The notes: generated by a model not told the origin, from the sequence alone. A stretch of 33,016 bases of DNA from Isosphaeraceae bacterium (GCA_021324445.1 JAJPJC010000068.1:1-33016), one strand, 5' to 3'; counted from the first letter of the stretch, positions 1-9,385 are shown. A program made the numbers and translations.

Positions 1-229
1 AGAGTATCAGCAGGAGCCGGCCGTCGAGCGGGTGGGCACTCAACTCGCGGCCGAAGCGGACGGCGAAGCGCACGCGCGCCTGCGGGCCTCCGCCATCCCG
101 GGGCGGCGCCGCGCGGGCCGAGGGTGGGCCGATCGGCGACCGCTCCAGGACAGCTCCCGATCCCCATGTCGCGGCCCAAGCTCCCGCCAGGAGGAGCCAT
201 CGCATCGACCGTCCGGCGCGCTCGATCAT
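1..229 (-). CDS. Secreted protein N-terminus, possibly a putative esterase (partial)
   Basis: Reading leftwards from an ATG at 229, the frame stays open to the window edge for 76 codons, so the gene is cut off at its 3' side. The ATG follows GAGGG at about 8 bases. The first 30 residues form a signal peptide: a short positive stretch, then a hydrophobic core (MRWLLLAGAWAATW) with a second possible start at 205. A low-complexity Pro/Gly/Arg linker follows, then a beta-rich stretch around ARVRFAVRFGREL and HPLDGRLLLIL. That stretch resembles, from memory, the N-terminal sandwich of planctomycete putative esterases of the enterochelin-esterase type. The frame, start and signal peptide are seen directly; the esterase label is a weak inference because the catalytic domain is outside the window. 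Confidence 0.6.
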   Translation of the reverse strand, partial: MIERAGRSMRWLLLAGAWAATWGSGAVLERSPIGPPSARAAPPRDGGGPQARVRFAVRFGRELSAHPLDGRLLLIL

Positions 230-334
230 CGTGGTGTTCCCTCAGGTGGACTTGCCCGAATCGCGGTCGGTCGGACGCGGCCGACCGATCGGCTGGTGAA
301 TCCGGGATATTCTGCGCCGGCGCGCCGCGAGTGG

Positions 335-922
335 CTAGGGACTCCTCTCGGTTGGCGGCGCGTGCCCGGCGATGCCGAGCGCCTCGGCATGCGGAGTCAA
401 CGCGTCGATGACGAGCTGAATATGCTCGTCCAGGCCCACCCCGAGCCGCTCGGCCCCGCCGTAGACGTCCTCCCGCTTGACCTTGGCGGCGAAGCTCTTG
501 TCCTTGAGCTTCTTCTTGACGCTCGAGGGGGAGAGCGAGCGGATGCCATCGGGTCGGACGAGGCAGCAGGCCATGACGAAGCCGGTCAGCTCATCGCAGG
601 CCAGCAGCGCCTTGTCGAGCGGGGCGAGCTCGGGGACGTCCGCCGGATTGAAGTGGGCCACGACGGCCTGGGCGATCTCGGGCTCGCCCTGCTCGCGCAG
701 CCACGCGACGATCCGGCGCGGGTGCTCCTCCGGCCATCGGTCGTAGTCGGCATCGTGAAGCAGTCCGGCGAGCGCCCACCGCGGCTCATCGGCCGCGCCG
801 GCGCCGTAGCGATGGGCCGCCCGGCGCATCGCCGCCTCCACGCCCCGGGCGTGGTTCCGCAGCGCCGGGCTGTCCGTCCACTCGTGCAGCTTCGCCACTG
901 CCTCCGCGTACGTGATCGCCAT
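335..922 (-). CDS. HD-domain hydrolase
   Basis: A 195-residue cytoplasmic protein of the HD phosphohydrolase superfamily, which binds a metal and usually cleaves phosphomonoesters or nucleotides. The expected residues are visible: His24 (LRNHARGVE), the His56-Asp57 doublet in LLHDADYD, and Asp110 in LLACDELTGF. The C-terminal part (SPSSVKKKLKDKSFA) is typical of small bacterial proteins annotated simply as HD-domain hydrolases. The start at 922 was chosen over upstream in-frame ATGs because AGGAGG sits 5 bases before it. The upstream alternatives lie in a short direct repeat (941-967) and have no ribosome site. It is followed after 105 bases by the secreted-protein gene on the same strand. 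The substrate cannot be inferred. Confidence 0.85.
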   Translation of the reverse strand: MAITYAEAVAKLHEWTDSPALRNHARGVEAAMRRAAHRYGAGAADEPRWALAGLLHDADYDRWPEEHPRRIVAWLREQGEPEIAQAVVAHFNPADVPELAPLDKALLACDELTGFVMACCLVRPDGIRSLSPSSVKKKLKDKSFAAKVKREDVYGGAERLGVGLDEHIQLVIDALTPHAEALGIAGHAPPTERSP

Positions 923-940
923 GATGGCCTCCTCGACTCG

Positions 941-967
941 CATTGCATCGCATTGCATCGCATCGCG
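941..967. repeat. Short tandem repeat CATTGCATCG
   Basis: The decamer CATTGCATCG occurs twice in tandem at 941-960 and is followed by the partial copy CATCGCG. It lies just upstream of the HD-hydrolase start. It may be simple slippage; no function can be assigned. Confidence 0.6.
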
Positions 968-1108
968 GGATTCGGACGGATCAGCGATTCGATCGGATCC
1001 CGGATCCGAGTGACATCAAGTTCGGCATCCTGGGGTGCACGCGAAGGTGGGGCGGCCGCCCTCGGCTGCAATGGCCAGACCCCAGCCGCTTCTACCCGGA
1101 GCCAGCCT

Positions 1109-2491
1109 TCAGTCGATGAACGACAGCGCCCAGGGGGCCAGGGTCAAGCCATTGCCATGGACCACCTGCACGGGGGCACCGTCACGGCTCTCGAGCCGGC
1201 CGTCGTGATGGATGCGGTAGGTCCTCGGGTCGCGGCAGACCACGCAATAATTCCAGCCCTCGGAGATCTCCCGCCAGACTCCCGGGTTGGTGTGCAGGTA
1301 GTAGTTCATCGCGACCTGATCGCCCCAGTGGAGCACACCGCGCAGGATCGTGTTGAGCAGGTGGTCGGCCGCGCCCAGGTAGCCCATCAGGGTCCGGACC
1401 GTGCCGGCGGCGAACCCGGAGTTGAAGAATGGCCTGGTGGCGAGCAGCTCGCCGGTTCGGCGGCGCACCGTCGGGTCGCGGATCGTCTTGACCCAGGGCT
1501 CGATCGCCGGACTGGCGCCGATGGCCACGGGCTCGCGGACGACCAGGAGCGACTCGGGATGAGCGCGGACCAGCTCCCAGAGCGGGCCCAGCTCGGCCTG
1601 AAACAGGACATCGCCCGCGTCCCAGTAGGCCACCGGGGTCTCCGCCGGCCAGCGTGCGAGGATACCCTGGAAGTCGTGGACCCGCCGCAGCGCCGGGGAG
1701 ACGCCATTCTCCGGGCTGGCCACGACCTCGACGCCGGCCGCCTCGAGCCGGCTGCGCTCGCTGGGGCGCAGCCCATAGGCCAACGCCGTCAGCGGCTCAC
1801 GATTGTCCCAGGCGCGGAGTGTTCGGAGGAACTGGCGGCGGAATCGGTCGTAGTGGTTGCGATCGAAGGCGGTCAGGATCCGAGCCCGGCTCGCGACGGC
1901 CGGCGCTGCGCCCTTCGGCGCGGACGGCCGCTCGATTTCCCCACGATCGACTGGGCTGCCCTCGCGCCGGGACGCATCCGGCCGGTGCCATGCCGCGGCG
2001 TCCGGGAGATAGCCGATCCCGAACCCGGCGCGGCGCAGGTCGTCGCAACAGCACTGGCACTCGCATTTCCCCGACTCCCAGCGGAACGTCACGCCGGCCA
2101 GCCGCTCGCGACGGAACAGCGTCGCGGCCATCCCGACGTGCGGCGGACAATCCCAGTTCTCCCAGCCCCGGCTCATCTCCCCAGCACAGTCGGCTCCCAG
2201 CGCCGCGAAGCCCGGCTTCCGGATCAGACCCTCCACCAGCCGGGCCACGCATCCCGCTCCCAGCACCACGTCGTCATCCAGGTACATCACCCAGGGGGCC
2301 GTCCCCAGCCCTTTGCCCGCGTTTCGTGCCCGCGCGATCGTCTCCCAGCGATGCACGTCCCCGGCACGGGGCGTCCCCACCACCCGGTGGACACGCAACA
2401 CCACTCCGCCTTGGAGCCGGACGCCCCGCCACACGTCCTCCCGCGGCGGCGACCGGTCGCGACTCAGAAAGATCAAATCGACATTGATCAT
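1109..2491 (-). CDS. Two-domain glycosyltransferase (GT2-like plus second GT-A-like domain)
   Basis: A 460-residue protein. The N-terminal 180 residues look like a family 2 glycosyltransferase: beta-strand start INVDLIFLSRD, then RARNAGKGLGTAPWVMYLDD with the acidic metal/nucleotide-sugar site Asp72-Asp73-Asp74, and a Cys-rich insert (KCECQCCCDDL). The C-terminal half, from about residue 200, starts afresh as a second transferase-like unit. It has a DxD-like AYWDAGDVLF, then RPFFNSGFAAG, HWGDQVAMNYYLH and a final VVHGNG, reminiscent of glycosyltransferases that modify glycans using GT-A folds. The start at 2491 overlaps the stop of the upstream gene by ATGA, and there is no Shine-Dalgarno sequence, which fits translational coupling. 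It probably decorates a surface polysaccharide or glycoprotein; donor and acceptor are unknown. Confidence 0.75.
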   Translation of the reverse strand: MINVDLIFLSRDRSPPREDVWRGVRLQGGVVLRVHRVVGTPRAGDVHRWETIARARNAGKGLGTAPWVMYLDDDVVLGAGCVARLVEGLIRKPGFAALGADCAGEMSRGWENWDCPPHVGMAATLFRRERLAGVTFRWESGKCECQCCCDDLRRAGFGIGYLPDAAAWHRPDASRREGSPVDRGEIERPSAPKGAAPAVASRARILTAFDRNHYDRFRRQFLRTLRAWDNREPLTALAYGLRPSERSRLEAAGVEVVASPENGVSPALRRVHDFQGILARWPAETPVAYWDAGDVLFQAELGPLWELVRAHPESLLVVREPVAIGASPAIEPWVKTIRDPTVRRRTGELLATRPFFNSGFAAGTVRTLMGYLGAADHLLNTILRGVLHWGDQVAMNYYLHTNPGVWREISEGWNYCVVCRDPRTYRIHHDGRLESRDGAPVQVVHGNGLTLAPWALSFID

Positions 2492-3042
2492 GGATGAGGA
2501 GGAATCAGGGGACCGGGATTGATCGATGGATTGGGAAAGGTCGGGGGATGGGGCGCAGTGTGGCAGCACATGGTCGGGGCGGCGGCGAAGCCCACGTCCT
2601 CGGCGCTGACGGCGGCGGTCACGCCGACCTCGACGCGGTGCAGGACCGAGGCGGACTCGGGGACGTAGACGATCGCCTGGGCGTGCCAGTCGAGCTCGAG
2701 CTCGGCGGGGGTGCCCTGGTCCTTGGCCTGGGTGCGGAGGGTCTGCTCCCGCGCGTCGATCTCCCCCTGGGCTTGCTTGAACTTGCGGATCGGCCAGCTC
2801 TCCGGTCCGCCGTTGGGCTTTGGCCCGGCCGGCGCGCGGATCGCGCGGATGTCCGCACGACGGACGTACCGGGTGACGATCCGATGGAGGCTGATGACCT
2901 GGACGATCTTGATGTAGGTCTCCCAGCCGCCATCTTCGCGGATCAGCACGACCGAGACCGGCCCGAAGGCCGGGAAGGGCGCCGGCAACGGGACGGTCCC
3001 CGCCAGCGCGATTGCAGTTTGCTGGCTCTCTCGTAAGCTCAC
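2488..3042 (-). CDS. Hypothetical protein, coupled to the glycosyltransferase
   Basis: A 184-residue protein of no family I recognise. The open frame extends upstream to 3333 without any convincing ATG. A GTG at 3042 preceded by AGGAG at about 8 bases is the best start, giving an N-terminus SLRESQQTAIALAG. The middle is a plausible folded domain (VVLIREDGGWETYIKIVQVI, then a basic stretch RIVTRYVRRADIRAIRAPAG), followed by a charged helical piece (KFKQAQGEIDAREQTLRTQ) and a beta-rich end. The last 30 residues are Pro-rich and look disordered. The stop overlaps the start of the glycosyltransferase by four bases, so the two are very likely one operon. No signal peptide or membrane segment is evident. 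Confidence 0.6.
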   Translation of the reverse strand: MSLRESQQTAIALAGTVPLPAPFPAFGPVSVVLIREDGGWETYIKIVQVISLHRIVTRYVRRADIRAIRAPAGPKPNGGPESWPIRKFKQAQGEIDAREQTLRTQAKDQGTPAELELDWHAQAIVYVPESASVLHRVEVGVTAAVSAEDVGFAAAPTMCCHTAPHPPTFPNPSINPGPLIPPHP

Positions 3043-3133
3043 CGGGGAACTCCTGTGGTGGGGACGAGCAGAGGCGGTTCGAATCGCAGCGAATCGAGGA
3101 CCGGGGCCTGGAAATCCGCGTAGTTGAATTGTG

Positions 3134-6100
3134 TTACCGTGACAGGGGCCTGTCAACGGTCTTCTCGGCTCCGTCAGGTGCTCGACGCCGGGGATCCTTG
3201 GCTGCTTGGGATGACTGGGGACTCGAGGGCAACGTCCTGACGACGCGAAAGCCCAGGAACTCGCGGCGCTCGAGGGAACCGATCCAGTCCCGGTGCGCCG
3301 AGCGGGCCGTCTCGGGGGCGTAGGAGAAGGCACCCCCGCGGAGCAGCCGCCAGGTCACCCTCCCGTGCGCGTCGATGGCGACGGTCTGGGACCGGCCCGG
3401 GTCCCCGGCGGGGTGGTCCTTGGTTCCAGACGGGTAAGGGGGGAACGAGGCCTCGGGATAAGCACCCGCCGGCCCATCATGGCACCACTCCCAGACGTTC
3501 CCCAGGGCGTCGAAGATGCCGAACTCGTTGGGCAAGCGCTCCCCCGGAGGATGGGCGCGATTGTCCGAGTTCAGCCAGGTCCAGGCATAGCGCGGCAGGA
3601 GCCTCACCGAGTCGCCATAATGCCGCGCGGTCTCGGTCCCGGCGCGGCAGAAGTACTCCCACTCGGCCTCGGTGGGGAGGCGGAAGCCCGGCCGCTCGAG
3701 GGCGTCCGCGGCGAGGACCATACCGGGCCCGACCTCCTGGGGATAGCACCACTGGCTCGGATGCAGACCCAGCTCCTGGCTCAGCCGATTGCAGTAGCGC
3801 ACCGCCGCGAACCACGACACGTAGTTGGCGGCGCAGTCCGGTTCATCGCCGTAGCGGGGGTCCTGGTAGTGGCCCGGGTCATAGTTGCGGAATTGCGTGA
3901 CCGTCACCTCCTTGGTGGACACGGCCAGAGTCCGGTCGATCCTGCGGTAGTGCCGGACCGGGTCGCCATAATGCCCCGACTCGTGCGGGGCGGCACCCAT
4001 GCGGAACTCCAACGGCGCGGGAAAGATGGCGAACGTGTGGCCGTTGGGGCCGAACTCCCAGCGCAAGGGCTCGCCGCGGGGCGGCCGGTGGCGCAGCCGC
4101 TCATCACACTCCGCGAGAAATGCGGGTCCCTTCCAGCGCCGCAGGAGCAGCTCGGCGGCCGAATGGACACCCGGATGCGGGTCGTCAAGATAGCGGGTCC
4201 GGGCCGCCTCAACGACCCCGGTCTCCACGATGGAAGGAAGCCCGGCCCGGTGGGTCTCGGCCCACGCCAGCAACAGCGCCTGACGCTCGATCGGATCGGG
4301 GATCGGCTGGGCGAGTCGATCGAGGAGCAGGCGGTGCAGGCCCACGGCCGCGGGTAGCCGCTGGATCAGCACCGAACGCAGCCGAGGGTCGGACTGATGC
4401 CGCAGCAGCGGCCAGAGCGCACCGGGCTCGCCCAGGGAGGCCAGGGTGATCGCGGCAGCCGCCTGGCGCTGGGCCAGGCGATCCTTGCGCGGCTCGGCCG
4501 CGGGGTCATCGACCCGCTCCGTCAGCACGCCGTGCAGGAACTCCAGCGCCTGGTCTTTCGATCCATCCTTGAGGACTTCGGCCAGGGCCTCGGCCGCGTT
4601 CGACCGGGTCGTCGGGTCGCGGTCCGGGTTGCAGCAGACCTCGCCCAGCGGCCGGACCAGGAGCCGGACCGCCGGGCCGAGCAGCTCCAGCCAGCGCGGG
4701 ATCAGCAGGCGGTCCTCCGCCAGCAGGGCGTCCGCCAGGGCCGCACCGACCGACCCCTCGGCCGCGGGGAGGCCCAGCCCCACCACGGCCAGGGCACAGG
4801 CGGCCCGGAGCCGCGCGGCCGGCTCGGCTGACTCGTCCCGCATCACGCCACGCAGCTCGCCCAGCCCGGCGGTCTGCGGGTGCATGGCCAGCGCGACGCG
4901 AATGACGGTCACCTCATCCGGCCCGGCGGTGAGCAGCCGCTGGCGCAGGGCCGCGGCGCGTTCCGCCGTGGGCCGGTCGCGGTAGAGCAGGACCTGGGCG
5001 ACCTCCCGGTCCTTCGCGGGCACCGACTCGTCCCGTTCCAGTCGTTCCAGCGAGGCTCGCAGGAAGGTGCGGTAAGCGTCCAGCTCGGGGAGCAGGGCCG
5101 GCAAGTTGCGGAAGTCTTCGTGCAAGGCCCGCGCCAACGTGGCGTCGGCGTTCTCGCGGTCCCGCACGTTCGTGGCCACGGCGATCAGGCCGCCCAGGGC
5201 CAGAGCGGCCACGGTCCCGCGCGCCAGATGATGCCAGGTCGCAGCCCTCATCATCCGCCGCTCGTCTGCTGCGGAGGTGCGGTGATTCGTGAAGGCGAGG
5301 ATCCTCAGCCATTCGAACAGAGTCGGCAAGCGGCGGCGCTCGGGCCGATCGCGCCACAGCGCCGTGATGGCGGCCAGCTCGAGCTCGGCGCGGCCCCGCC
5401 GCGTCTGGCGCTGGCGGCGCGTCAGCCACTGGCGGAGCGGCGGCACGAGGTAGTCGTGCGTGAGCTGGTAGGAGGTCTCGCCGCTGGGGGTTGGTGGGTC
5501 CATCCCGCCGCCGCCGTTGGCGGCCGACGGGTCGACCGGGGTCACCAGGCGCAGCTCGTGATCGAGGATCGCCATCAGCTCGTCGAACTCGGCCGGACGA
5601 TCGGTGTACCCGGCCGCTTCACGCAGCGCGCCGGCCGGGCGCAGACGGCCCTTGAGGTCGGATGAACCGTCGGGCAAGAGGGCCTTGAGCACGGCCTCGG
5701 CCGCGCGCTGGTGCGCCCGGTGTGCCGGCGGGGCCGTGGCCGCCGCGAACGTCTCCTCCAGGAACATGACTCCGATCCCCTCGAAGCCGCCCAGCTCGCG
5801 GAGCGTCGCCGGCGTCCAGGCGCGATGCTTGAGCATCTCGGCGAACAGGGTGAGGCGGACCGGGATGACCCGGCCGTCGGGCTCCGCCAGGTCCTGCACG
5901 GCCTTGTCCAGGAACCGGGCTCCTTCCGGACCGGACTCGTCGGGGAAGCGCCCCAGGGCGCGGCCCAGCTCCGTCAGGACGCGCCGCGCATGCGCCCGGT
6001 CGAACAGCTCGGCGGCCGCGGAGTTCACCCCCTCGACCGGCCGGACTTCCAGCACCCTGAGGAACCGGGTGATGGCCATCCAGAAGTCATCGCGGACCAG

Positions 6101-7957
6101 GAGCAGCGCCTGGAGTCCCAGGCCGTCGCACTGGCGCAGCGCCCGGATCAGGTCTCCATCGGTCTGATCGGGATGGCTGTGCAGCCATTGTTCGAACTGG
6201 TCGAGGACCAGGAGGACCTTCGCTCCACCCCGCGCGGGCCGCGCCTCGCGGATGGCGGCGGCCGCCTCGTCGAGTGGGCAGTCCGTGGGCAGCTCGGGGC
6301 ACTCGCGGCGGATCGCGGCGAGCAGGCGCGTCTCGGTCCCCTGCGACGAAGCCTCGAGGTAGATCGGCCGGACGCCCGGTCCCAGCCGCGGCAGCAGGCC
6401 GGCCTTGACGAACGAGGACTTGCCGCTGCCCGATGGGCCATAGAGCAAGCCGACGGTAAAAGTCCGCGCCGGGTCGGTCTGCTCGATCCGCCGCAGCCAC
6501 GCCCGGATCGACTCGGGGAGCCCGTCGCGATCCCGAGGCCCGGGGACCAGGCTCGGGAAGAAGTCGGCGTCCTCGAGGTCGAACGCCCGCAGCCCCTTGG
6601 GGATGATCCGCATGGGGGGGGGCGTCGCACCGACCGGCCGGGACATCCCGGGGCCTGGCAATGGCGCGACCGTGTCGGTCGAACCCTCGGCACTCAGCCA
6701 GTTCCGCAGGTCCTCGGCGAGCTCGGCAGCCGTCGCGTAGCGATCGTCCATCCGCTTCGACAGGCACTTCAGGCAGATCCGCTCCAGCTCGCGCGGGATC
6801 GTGGAGTCGATCTGCCGCGGCCGTCGGGGCTCACGGTGGAGCACTTCGTCAAAGACCTGGGCGCGATCTCGGCCCGAGAACGGCACCCGGTGGACCAACC
6901 CCTGGTAGAGGATCACCCCCAGGGCCCAGACGTCCGTCCGGGCGTCCAGCCGGTGGGTCTCCCCCCGGATCTGTTCCGGGGCCATGTAGGCGGGGGTCCC
7001 GGCGATCTCGCCGGTCCGCAGGTGCTGCAAGCTCTCGCGGACCGCCAGGCCGAAGTCGGCGATATGCGGCCGGCCCTGGGCATCGATCAGGATGTTCGAT
7101 GGCTTGAGATCGCGGTGGACCAACCCGGCCGTGTGGGCCTCGTGGGCGGCCTCGGCCACCAGGACCAGCAGCCCGGCCATCCGTGAGGGGGAGTAGCGCT
7201 GGGTCCGGAGCCGCTCCGATAGGTTCCGCCCCTCGACATACTCGAAGACGACAAAGACCTCGTTCTCCTCGCTCCGGCCGATGTCGTAAACCCGGACGAT
7301 CCCCGGATGCCCCAGGCCGGCGGCCATCTGGGCCTCGGCCAAGAAGGGCGCGGCCTGCTCGGGCGAGCGCCAGATCCCCCGGTGCGGGACCTTGATCGCC
7401 ACCGGGCGCCCGAGTTCCTCGTCGCGGGCCAGATACACGCAGCCGAACCCGCCGCTGCCCAGCAAGCCCGTCACCGCATAGCGGCCGAACCGTTCCGGCA
7501 GGCGATCGCCGGGCCGGGCCCGCGGCCGGGACTCCTCGGGTGGTTCGCCGATGACCGTCGGTTCGCCCGGGTGGACCACCCCCGACAATCCCGTCTCGGT
7601 GGAACCGGGTGGCCGTACGACTCCCGGCGCATCCCACCCCAGACCGGTCTCTCCGCTCCAGGCATCCCGATCCCGCGCGAAGACGATTTCAATCGCCGGT
7701 GCCCAGTCCGGACTCCGCTGGAGATACTCCTCGCGGCTGGGCTCCTCCCCGCGCGCCCGACGCAGCTCGACCTCGATGGCCAGCAGTTCGTGGAGCAGCT
7801 TCTCCCGCAGTTCCGGTCCGACTTCCTCGAGGTAGGTCTCGATCCGAGGGTTCCGTCCCTCCCTCCACTCGGATTCGAATCGCTCGCACGCCGTGAGGAC
7901 CCGGCTCAAGGCATCGGCCTCGATCGACTCGGTATTCTCAGACGGTAGAACGTCCAT
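3134..7957 (-). CDS. Ser/Thr protein kinase fused to STAND NTPase and FGE-sulfatase-like domain
   Basis: A 1607-residue multidomain signalling protein. Residues 1-150 are acidic and helical. The kinase spans about 160-430: glycine loop LLGSGGFGCVYLA, Lys189 in VAIKV, HRDLKPSN with Asp283, DFGL and GTPAYMAPEQ, so all Hanks motifs are intact. At about 480-760 is a STAND-type NTPase with Walker A GPSGSGKSS (Lys513) and Walker B KVLLVLDQFEQW (Asp586). One membrane segment lies near 915-932, followed by a long Ala/Leu-rich, HEAT-like region. The last 280 residues (from FRMGAAPHESGHY, about 1318) are a formylglycine-generating-enzyme/SUMF1 fold: LPTEAEWEYFCRAG, NVWEWCHDG, LLRGGAFSY, GFRVVRT. The FGE catalytic Cys pair is absent after RGGAFSY, so this module probably binds rather than oxidises. 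The start has GGAGG 9 bases upstream. Membrane topology and ligand are unknown. Confidence 0.92.
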   Translation of the reverse strand: MDVLPSENTESIEADALSRVLTACERFESEWREGRNPRIETYLEEVGPELREKLLHELLAIEVELRRARGEEPSREEYLQRSPDWAPAIEIVFARDRDAWSGETGLGWDAPGVVRPPGSTETGLSGVVHPGEPTVIGEPPEESRPRARPGDRLPERFGRYAVTGLLGSGGFGCVYLARDEELGRPVAIKVPHRGIWRSPEQAAPFLAEAQMAAGLGHPGIVRVYDIGRSEENEVFVVFEYVEGRNLSERLRTQRYSPSRMAGLLVLVAEAAHEAHTAGLVHRDLKPSNILIDAQGRPHIADFGLAVRESLQHLRTGEIAGTPAYMAPEQIRGETHRLDARTDVWALGVILYQGLVHRVPFSGRDRAQVFDEVLHREPRRPRQIDSTIPRELERICLKCLSKRMDDRYATAAELAEDLRNWLSAEGSTDTVAPLPGPGMSRPVGATPPPMRIIPKGLRAFDLEDADFFPSLVPGPRDRDGLPESIRAWLRRIEQTDPARTFTVGLLYGPSGSGKSSFVKAGLLPRLGPGVRPIYLEASSQGTETRLLAAIRRECPELPTDCPLDEAAAAIREARPARGGAKVLLVLDQFEQWLHSHPDQTDGDLIRALRQCDGLGLQALLLVRDDFWMAITRFLRVLEVRPVEGVNSAAAELFDRAHARRVLTELGRALGRFPDESGPEGARFLDKAVQDLAEPDGRVIPVRLTLFAEMLKHRAWTPATLRELGGFEGIGVMFLEETFAAATAPPAHRAHQRAAEAVLKALLPDGSSDLKGRLRPAGALREAAGYTDRPAEFDELMAILDHELRLVTPVDPSAANGGGGMDPPTPSGETSYQLTHDYLVPPLRQWLTRRQRQTRRGRAELELAAITALWRDRPERRRLPTLFEWLRILAFTNHRTSAADERRMMRAATWHHLARGTVAALALGGLIAVATNVRDRENADATLARALHEDFRNLPALLPELDAYRTFLRASLERLERDESVPAKDREVAQVLLYRDRPTAERAAALRQRLLTAGPDEVTVIRVALAMHPQTAGLGELRGVMRDESAEPAARLRAACALAVVGLGLPAAEGSVGAALADALLAEDRLLIPRWLELLGPAVRLLVRPLGEVCCNPDRDPTTRSNAAEALAEVLKDGSKDQALEFLHGVLTERVDDPAAEPRKDRLAQRQAAAAITLASLGEPGALWPLLRHQSDPRLRSVLIQRLPAAVGLHRLLLDRLAQPIPDPIERQALLLAWAETHRAGLPSIVETGVVEAARTRYLDDPHPGVHSAAELLLRRWKGPAFLAECDERLRHRPPRGEPLRWEFGPNGHTFAIFPAPLEFRMGAAPHESGHYGDPVRHYRRIDRTLAVSTKEVTVTQFRNYDPGHYQDPRYGDEPDCAANYVSWFAAVRYCNRLSQELGLHPSQWCYPQEVGPGMVLAADALERPGFRLPTEAEWEYFCRAGTETARHYGDSVRLLPRYAWTWLNSDNRAHPPGERLPNEFGIFDALGNVWEWCHDGPAGAYPEASFPPYPSGTKDHPAGDPGRSQTVAIDAHGRVTWRLLRGGAFSYAPETARSAHRDWIGSLERREFLGFRVVRTLPSSPQSSQAAKDPRRRAPDGAEKTVDRPLSR

Positions 7958-8101
7958 CGATCGAGTCCTCCGACCCGAATCCCGCGGCTCAATCGGTCTG
8001 TCTTGGCCTCCGGCACCGATTATAGCGAGTCATCCCGTCAGTGCGAGCCTCCTGCCCGGCTGCATGGCGGAATGGCTGGTTCTCCCGCTCCGGAGGCACG
8101 G

Positions 8102-9385
8102 TCACAGCCAGCGCTTGATCCAGTCCCAGGCTTCTTCCTGCATCGCGGTGTTGAACTCGTGGGGCGTGTCGTAGAGCCGGGTGCGGACCTTGTCGGCGAT
8201 CCCCGCCTTCTGATAGCACGCCGCGAGCTTGGCGAAGCACGAGCGGACGCCCTCGAGGTCGAACAGCCGATCGCGGCTCCCGTTGATCACCAAGAGCGCC
8301 GCGGGCATCGCCAGCGTGGCGACGTCCGGGTAGTCGAGGTATCGCATCAAACCGGGCACCAGCTTGGTGAAACCGATCGTGTGGACAACATGGTCCTTCA
8401 ACTGGGCCGGGTACGAGGCCATCCAGCCGACGACGACCGCGGCCTTGATCCGGTCGTCGAGCGCGGCCAGGTGGCAGGATCTCAGGCCGCCGACCGACAG
8501 GCCGACGCAGCCGATCCGGTTGGGGTCGACCTCGGGGCGCTTCGTCAGGTAGTCGACGGTCCGCAGGTCGTCCCAGAACATGACGCCGGACCAGGTGAAG
8601 CCGGCGGCGTAGATGGTCCGCCCGACGAGGGCCTCGGCCTGGCTGGCCCTGCGGTTGAAGGCCGCGACGCGCTCATCCGGGATGCCGGCCGGCCGATCGC
8701 GCCAGTCGGCCGGGTCGTCATCCAGGATCATCCGCCGCTCTCCCCAGTAGTACATGTCGATTGCGATCACGACGAAGCCACGCCGGGCCAGTTCCGAGGC
8801 AATACTCTTGCCCGAGTACGACCGCCGCTTGAACTCGGTCAGGGACGGGTGCTCGCCGGCCACCTCGACGACCTTCTCCTTACCCCAGAAGTAGAACCCG
8901 CCGTGGTCATGCAGCGCGACGATCGCCGGCGCCGGCTTCGTGAGCCCCTTGGGGATGAGCACGTAGGCCGGGATGCGCAGCTCCGGCGTGGTGTTGAACA
9001 GCACCTTCTCGCGGACGTAGCCGTCGGCCGCGACCCGCTCGACGACCTCGGCGTCCGGGTCGCAGGGAGCCGGGGCGTAATGCAGCAGCTCCAGGAGCTT
9101 GCCCCGTGCCTGCCGCTTCCATGCCAGGGTGTCGCGGAACTCGTTGCGCAGATACGACAAGGGGAATTCGCCGCGGACCGCCTGGCTGTGGATGAACGGG
9201 TAGAGCGAGCCGACGTCGGAACCGGTCCGCGCCGGCGCCGGGTCCGCGGCCACCCCGCCCGATCCGGTCACCGGCGCCGCCGGCTCCCCCGCGACGGCCG
9301 CGCGCCCGGCTGAAGGACCATCCAGGGCCAGGGTCCCTCCCAACCCCGCGAGCGTCCCCTGGATGAAATCGCGCCGCGTCGCCAT
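8102..9385 (-). CDS. Tat-exported alpha/beta hydrolase (dienelactone hydrolase/acetylxylan esterase-like)
   Basis: A 427-residue protein with a twin-arginine signal at its very start (MATRRDFIQGTLAGLGGTLAL), which argues for the ATG at 9385 (GAGGG about 9 bases upstream) rather than the longer open frame to 9583. The alpha/beta-hydrolase core shows the oxyanion motif ALHDHGGFYFWG and a nucleophile elbow GLSVGG with Ser297. The acid is probably Asp372 (NGSRDRLFD) and the base His409 (DTPHEFN). Similar planctomycete proteins are usually described as acetylxylan-esterase or dienelactone-hydrolase family members acting outside the cytoplasm; the substrate is not known. It is 144 bases upstream of the kinase gene on the same strand, and its own upstream region faces the divergent ECF sigma factor. 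Confidence 0.88.
   Translation of the reverse strand: MATRRDFIQGTLAGLGGTLALDGPSAGRAAVAGEPAAPVTGSGGVAADPAPARTGSDVGSLYPFIHSQAVRGEFPLSYLRNEFRDTLAWKRQARGKLLELLHYAPAPCDPDAEVVERVAADGYVREKVLFNTTPELRIPAYVLIPKGLTKPAPAIVALHDHGGFYFWGKEKVVEVAGEHPSLTEFKRRSYSGKSIASELARRGFVVIAIDMYYWGERRMILDDDPADWRDRPAGIPDERVAAFNRRASQAEALVGRTIYAAGFTWSGVMFWDDLRTVDYLTKRPEVDPNRIGCVGLSVGGLRSCHLAALDDRIKAAVVVGWMASYPAQLKDHVVHTIGFTKLVPGLMRYLDYPDVATLAMPAALLVINGSRDRLFDLEGVRSCFAKLAACYQKAGIADKVRTRLYDTPHEFNTAMQEEAWDWIKRWL

Noticed and set aside
32..2497. Long plus-strand open frame of 821 codons
   Set aside because: It lies opposite the HD hydrolase and the glycosyltransferase, has an Arg/Pro/Gly/Asp-rich composition without domains, and has no ribosome site. 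It is a shadow of high-GC coding on the other strand.
3043..3333. Extension of the unknown protein upstream of 3042
   Set aside because: It overlaps the end of the kinase/FGE gene, is Pro/Arg/Ser-rich, and the GTG at 3042 has its own ribosome site.
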